Assembly (NCBI GenBank): GCA_021767845.1
Contig: JAASSQ010000222.1
Coordinates: 1-5,012 of the forward strand
Direction of reading: 5' to 3'
Origin: Roseovarius sp.
Lineage (GTDB): Bacteria > Pseudomonadota > Alphaproteobacteria > Rhodobacterales > Rhodobacteraceae
DNA length: 5,012 nt
Below the pieces are notes generated by a model. That model searched no databases and was not told the origin of the DNA. It saw only the letters and a list, made by a program, of their open reading frames with translations. Both the position numbers and the translations under genes were made by a program. Positions 4,822 to 5,012 of the stretch are shown here, in pieces; position 1 is the stretch's first letter, and each line of letters opens with the position of its first letter.

Positions 4822-4865
4822 GTCGGTATCGCGTCGGTATTACGTCGGTATCGCGTCGGTATCGG
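4822..4865 (+). repeat. Four tandem copies of an 11-bp repeat
   Basis: Four back-to-back 11-bp units start at 4822, 4833, 4844 and 4855. Each begins with GTCGGTAT, and the last three bases are CGC, TAC, CGC and CGG. The first and third units are identical. The period is not a multiple of three and is close to one helical turn, so a binding protein would see all copies on nearly the same face. The array lies about 100-140 bases upstream of the HEVTH lipoprotein start. It could be an operator array, an iteron-like element or simply a small minisatellite; the sequence alone does not decide. Confidence 0.85.
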
Positions 4866-4953
4866 GCGCGGTGCCGGGCGGGGGTTAACAGGGCGCGCGG
4901 TGGAGATGGGGTGGAACGGGGGGCGGTTTGGTACGGAATGGGTGTGGGGTGGT

Positions 4954-4973
4954 GGTGCGCATGGACGCGCACC
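4954..4973. repeat. REP-like short palindrome
   Basis: GGTGCGC (4954-4960) and GCGCACC (4967-4973) are exact reverse complements around the six-base loop ATGGAC, and CTACGGG follows. The form GGTGCGC-loop-GCGCACCCTACG resembles a small intergenic palindrome that I recall as repeated in many Rhodobacteraceae genomes. The recollection is not checked here. There is no T-run on either side, so it is not an obvious rho-independent terminator. Confidence 0.55.
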
Positions 4974-5012
4974 CTACGGGGGAGCGATTGCCAGACCGCG
5001 GGATGGCGATGC

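Larger units (their letters stand above)
4724..5012. other. Non-coding, G-rich right flank
   Basis: No supportable gene starts or ends here. Besides the 11-bp repeat array and the palindrome, the plus strand of 4876-4955 is strikingly rich in G runs, including one of seven G's at 4918-4923 and its neighbours. The minus strand is open through most of the stretch, but its would-be translation is rich in Arg, Pro and His and repeats with the 11-bp units, as expected for non-coding GC-rich DNA. The gene beyond the right edge cannot be identified. Confidence 0.5.

Noticed and set aside
4822..4865. A CRISPR array
   Set aside because: The units are 11 bp and directly adjacent, with no spacers and no cas genes.
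4724..4972. An upstream in-frame extension of the HEVTH lipoprotein
   Set aside because: The extension is encoded partly by the 11-bp repeats and is rich in Arg, Pro and His. Adding it would bury the lipoprotein signal sequence that begins at 4723.

Overview
The window is a compact, GC-rich (roughly 65% by eye) chromosomal segment. It most resembles an alphaproteobacterium of the Rhodobacteraceae/Roseobacter type. The evidence is a class I lysyl-tRNA synthetase with a typical alphaproteobacterial N-terminus, a stand-alone Lrp ligand-binding domain next to a branched-chain-type ABC binding protein, a small cytochrome c lipoprotein, and strong GC3 codon bias. The assignment comes from recognising protein families, not from a database search. 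I see no tRNA, rRNA, CRISPR array, transposase or phage gene.

Layout from left to right. Positions 1-951 (minus strand) hold a two-gene unit: a free-standing Lrp/AsnC ligand-binding (RAM) domain protein, then, 33 bases downstream, the N-terminal 227 residues of a periplasmic amide/branched-chain amino acid-type binding protein that runs off the left edge. Positions 1034-1875 (minus) hold a second two-gene unit, a TerB-like protein followed by a secreted YkuD L,D-transpeptidase, joined by a one-base stop/start overlap. Positions 1876-1986 are a divergent control region. Candidate promoters on the two strands use the same 17-bp spacer, and a perfect 9-bp hairpin sits just before the synthetase gene. 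Positions 1987-3576 (plus) encode class I LysRS (lysK). After a short gap with a promoter candidate and a strong ribosome binding site, 3637-4038 (plus) encodes a mono-heme cytochrome c predicted to be a lipoprotein. Converging on it with a 7-base gap, 4046-4723 (minus) encodes an uncharacterised lipoprotein with an HEVTH zinc-metallopeptidase-like motif. Positions 4724-5012 have no supportable gene. They contain four tandem 11-bp repeats and a short REP-like palindrome.

Functionally the window mixes translation (lysK), nutrient uptake with a possible small-molecule sensor (Lrp-like plus binding protein), and cell-envelope functions (L,D-transpeptidase, TerB-like partner, cytochrome c lipoprotein, HExxH lipoprotein). 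Most of it looks like ordinary core genome. The parts most worth a second look are the lysK leader with its shared-spacer divergent promoters, the solitary RAM-domain gene paired with a transporter, the HEVTH lipoprotein, and the 11-bp repeat array.
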